DNA of 5,802 bases from Thermoplasmata archaeon. GTDB lineage: Archaea; Thermoplasmatota; Thermoplasmata; Lutacidiplasmatales; UBA184. The translations under genes were made by a program, and so were the position numbers. The notes below the pieces were generated by a model that was not told the DNA's origin, did not search any database, and saw nothing but the letters and a program-made list of their open reading frames with translations. The stretch covers positions 1-5,802 of the forward strand of contig JASHUJ010000021.1 in the NCBI GenBank assembly GCA_030040035.1, written 5' to 3'. Shown one piece after another: positions 4,956 to 5,802 of this stretch (position 1 is the stretch's first letter; every line of letters begins with the position of its first letter).

Positions 4956-5802
4956 ATGCCCGACTTTTCCTTGACCCCCGAGCAGGAGAGCCTGCGGGAC
5001 CTGGCCCGCAAGTTCGCCCGGACCGAGATGGTCCCGCACGCCGCGGAGTGCGACCGGACCGCTCGTTTCCCCGAGGAGATCTACCGCAAGGCGTACGAGC
5101 TCGGGCTGATGAACCTCAACGTCCCGGCCGACCTCGGCGGCAGCGGGCTCGGCCCGCTCGAGCAGTGCCTGATCGTCGAGGAGCTCGCCTACGGATGCGC
5201 CGGGATGACGACCTCGATCATCGCGAACTGCCTCGCGCTCGAGCCGATCCTGCTCGGCGGGTCGGACGAGCAGAAGGCGCGCGTCCTGAAGCCGTTCTGT
5301 GCCCAGTACCAGCTCGCCTCCTTCGCGCTCACCGAGCCGACCGGCGGGAGCGATGCGGGCGCGCTGCGCACGCGGGCCCGACGCGAGGGCGACGAGTACG
5401 TCCTCGACGGCGAGAAGTGCTTCATCACGAACGCCCCCCACGCCGCCCTCTACACGGTCTTCGCGACCGTCGACCCGGAGAAGAAGCACCGGGGCGTGAG
5501 CGCGTTCATCGTCCCTCGCTCGGCGAAGGGCGTCGTGCCCGGAAAGGACGAGGAGAAGATGGGGCACCGGGCCTCGTCCACCGGCACGGTCCGGTTCGAG
5601 GGCGTCCGGGTGCCCGTGGCCGATCGACTCGGGGCCGAGGGGGAGGGGTTCGCGCTCGCGATGCGGACGCTCGACCAGACCCGCACCCCGATCGGCGCGC
5701 TGGCCACGGGGATCGCGCAGGCGGCCCTCGACCATGCCGCCGCCTACTCGCTGAAGCGCGAAACGTTCGGCAAGCCGATCGCCGAGCACCAGGCGATCCA
5801 GA
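4956..5802 (+). CDS. Acyl-CoA dehydrogenase, medium-chain-like, 3' end outside window
   Basis: FAD enzyme that oxidises acyl-CoA to trans-2-enoyl-CoA, passing electrons to an electron-transfer flavoprotein; first step of beta-oxidation. From ATG 4956, 282 codons are present with no stop before the window edge. The all-alpha N-terminal domain (1-120) contains LTPEQESLRDLARKF and ELGLMNLNVPADLGGSGLG. The beta domain carries the family signature ALTEPTGGSDAGA (124-136), GEKCFITNA (152-160), KMGHRASSTGTVRFEGVRVP (201-220), and then the start of the C-terminal helical domain, GEGFALAMRTLDQTR (229-243) and KRETFGKPIAEHQAIQ (267-282). The order and wording (ELGLMN, EELAYGCAGM, FGKPIAEHQAI) are closest to medium-chain enzymes as I know them. 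About 100 residues, including the usual catalytic glutamate, lie beyond the window, so activity and chain length cannot be judged. An upstream in-frame GTG at 4935 would precede the predicted transcription start, so ATG is preferred. Confidence 0.9.
   Translation, partial: MPDFSLTPEQESLRDLARKFARTEMVPHAAECDRTARFPEEIYRKAYELGLMNLNVPADLGGSGLGPLEQCLIVEELAYGCAGMTTSIIANCLALEPILLGGSDEQKARVLKPFCAQYQLASFALTEPTGGSDAGALRTRARREGDEYVLDGEKCFITNAPHAALYTVFATVDPEKKHRGVSAFIVPRSAKGVVPGKDEEKMGHRASSTGTVRFEGVRVPVADRLGAEGEGFALAMRTLDQTRTPIGALATGIAQAALDHAAAYSLKRETFGKPIAEHQAIQ

Noticed and set aside
4898..5011. N-terminal extension of LarB to the ATG at 5011
   Set aside because: It would overlap the start of the divergent acyl-CoA dehydrogenase by 56 bp, and the added residues do not resemble the LarB N-terminus; GTG 4897 also fits the TATA spacing.
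4392..5789. 465-aa minus-strand open frame across the acyl-CoA dehydrogenase and part of larB
   Set aside because: It is long only because GC-rich DNA lacks stops; it has no family motifs, and both real genes are clear in other frames.
1..5802. Search for CRISPR arrays, tRNA genes, insertion sequences and defence or toxin modules
   Set aside because: No regularly spaced repeats, no cloverleaf-like sequence, no transposase motifs and no unexplained genes of that kind were seen; the window is filled with recognisable housekeeping and metabolic genes.

Overview
The window looks like chromosomal DNA from a high-GC archaeon. The evidence is an RPA-type single-stranded DNA-binding protein with a CX2CX8CX2H zinc motif, followed by its archaea-specific partner (COG3390); an archaeal coiled-coil protein of the COG1340 type; a membrane-anchored FKBP with the SlyD/FKBP26 layout; archaeal TATA boxes instead of bacterial -35/-10 promoters; and start codons with no Shine-Dalgarno sequence. 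The proteins are not unusually acidic, which argues against a haloarchaeon. A GC-rich Thermoplasmatota-like lineage is my best guess, but this is inference and not a phylogenetic result.

Layout: (1) 1-2072, plus strand: the 3' part of the RPA gene, then the RPA-associated protein gene, overlapping by one base. (2) 2087-3123, plus strand: a TATA box, a leader of about 80 nt holding a possible 16-codon upstream ORF, and a membrane-anchored, probably glycosylated FKBP-type prolyl isomerase. (3) 3124-3150: a short convergent gap with a perfect 7-bp GC hairpin. (4) 3151-4050, minus strand: a long coiled-coil protein. (5) 4051-4159: a 109-bp gap with no gene, containing GC-rich imperfect repeats at its upstream end and a T-tract (minus strand) about 28 nt before the coiled-coil gene. 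(6) 4160-4897, minus strand: LarB, the first enzyme of nickel-pincer nucleotide cofactor synthesis. (7) 4898-4955: a 58-bp divergent gap with one TATA-like element placed to serve both neighbours. (8) 4956 to the window end, plus strand: an acyl-CoA dehydrogenase of medium-chain type, cut off at the edge before its C-terminal catalytic region.

The first two genes are a recognised functional pair (ssDNA binding in replication and repair). The others look like separate housekeeping or metabolic genes in short transcription units; nothing here ties them into one pathway. I see no mobile element, CRISPR array, tRNA, rRNA or defence module, and no stretch over 300 bases without a gene. I found no convincing new multi-gene system. 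The points most worth checking are the divergent LarB active-site segment, the enlarged insert and nine glycosylation sequons of the FKBP, the compact two-way promoter, and the leader upstream ORF.
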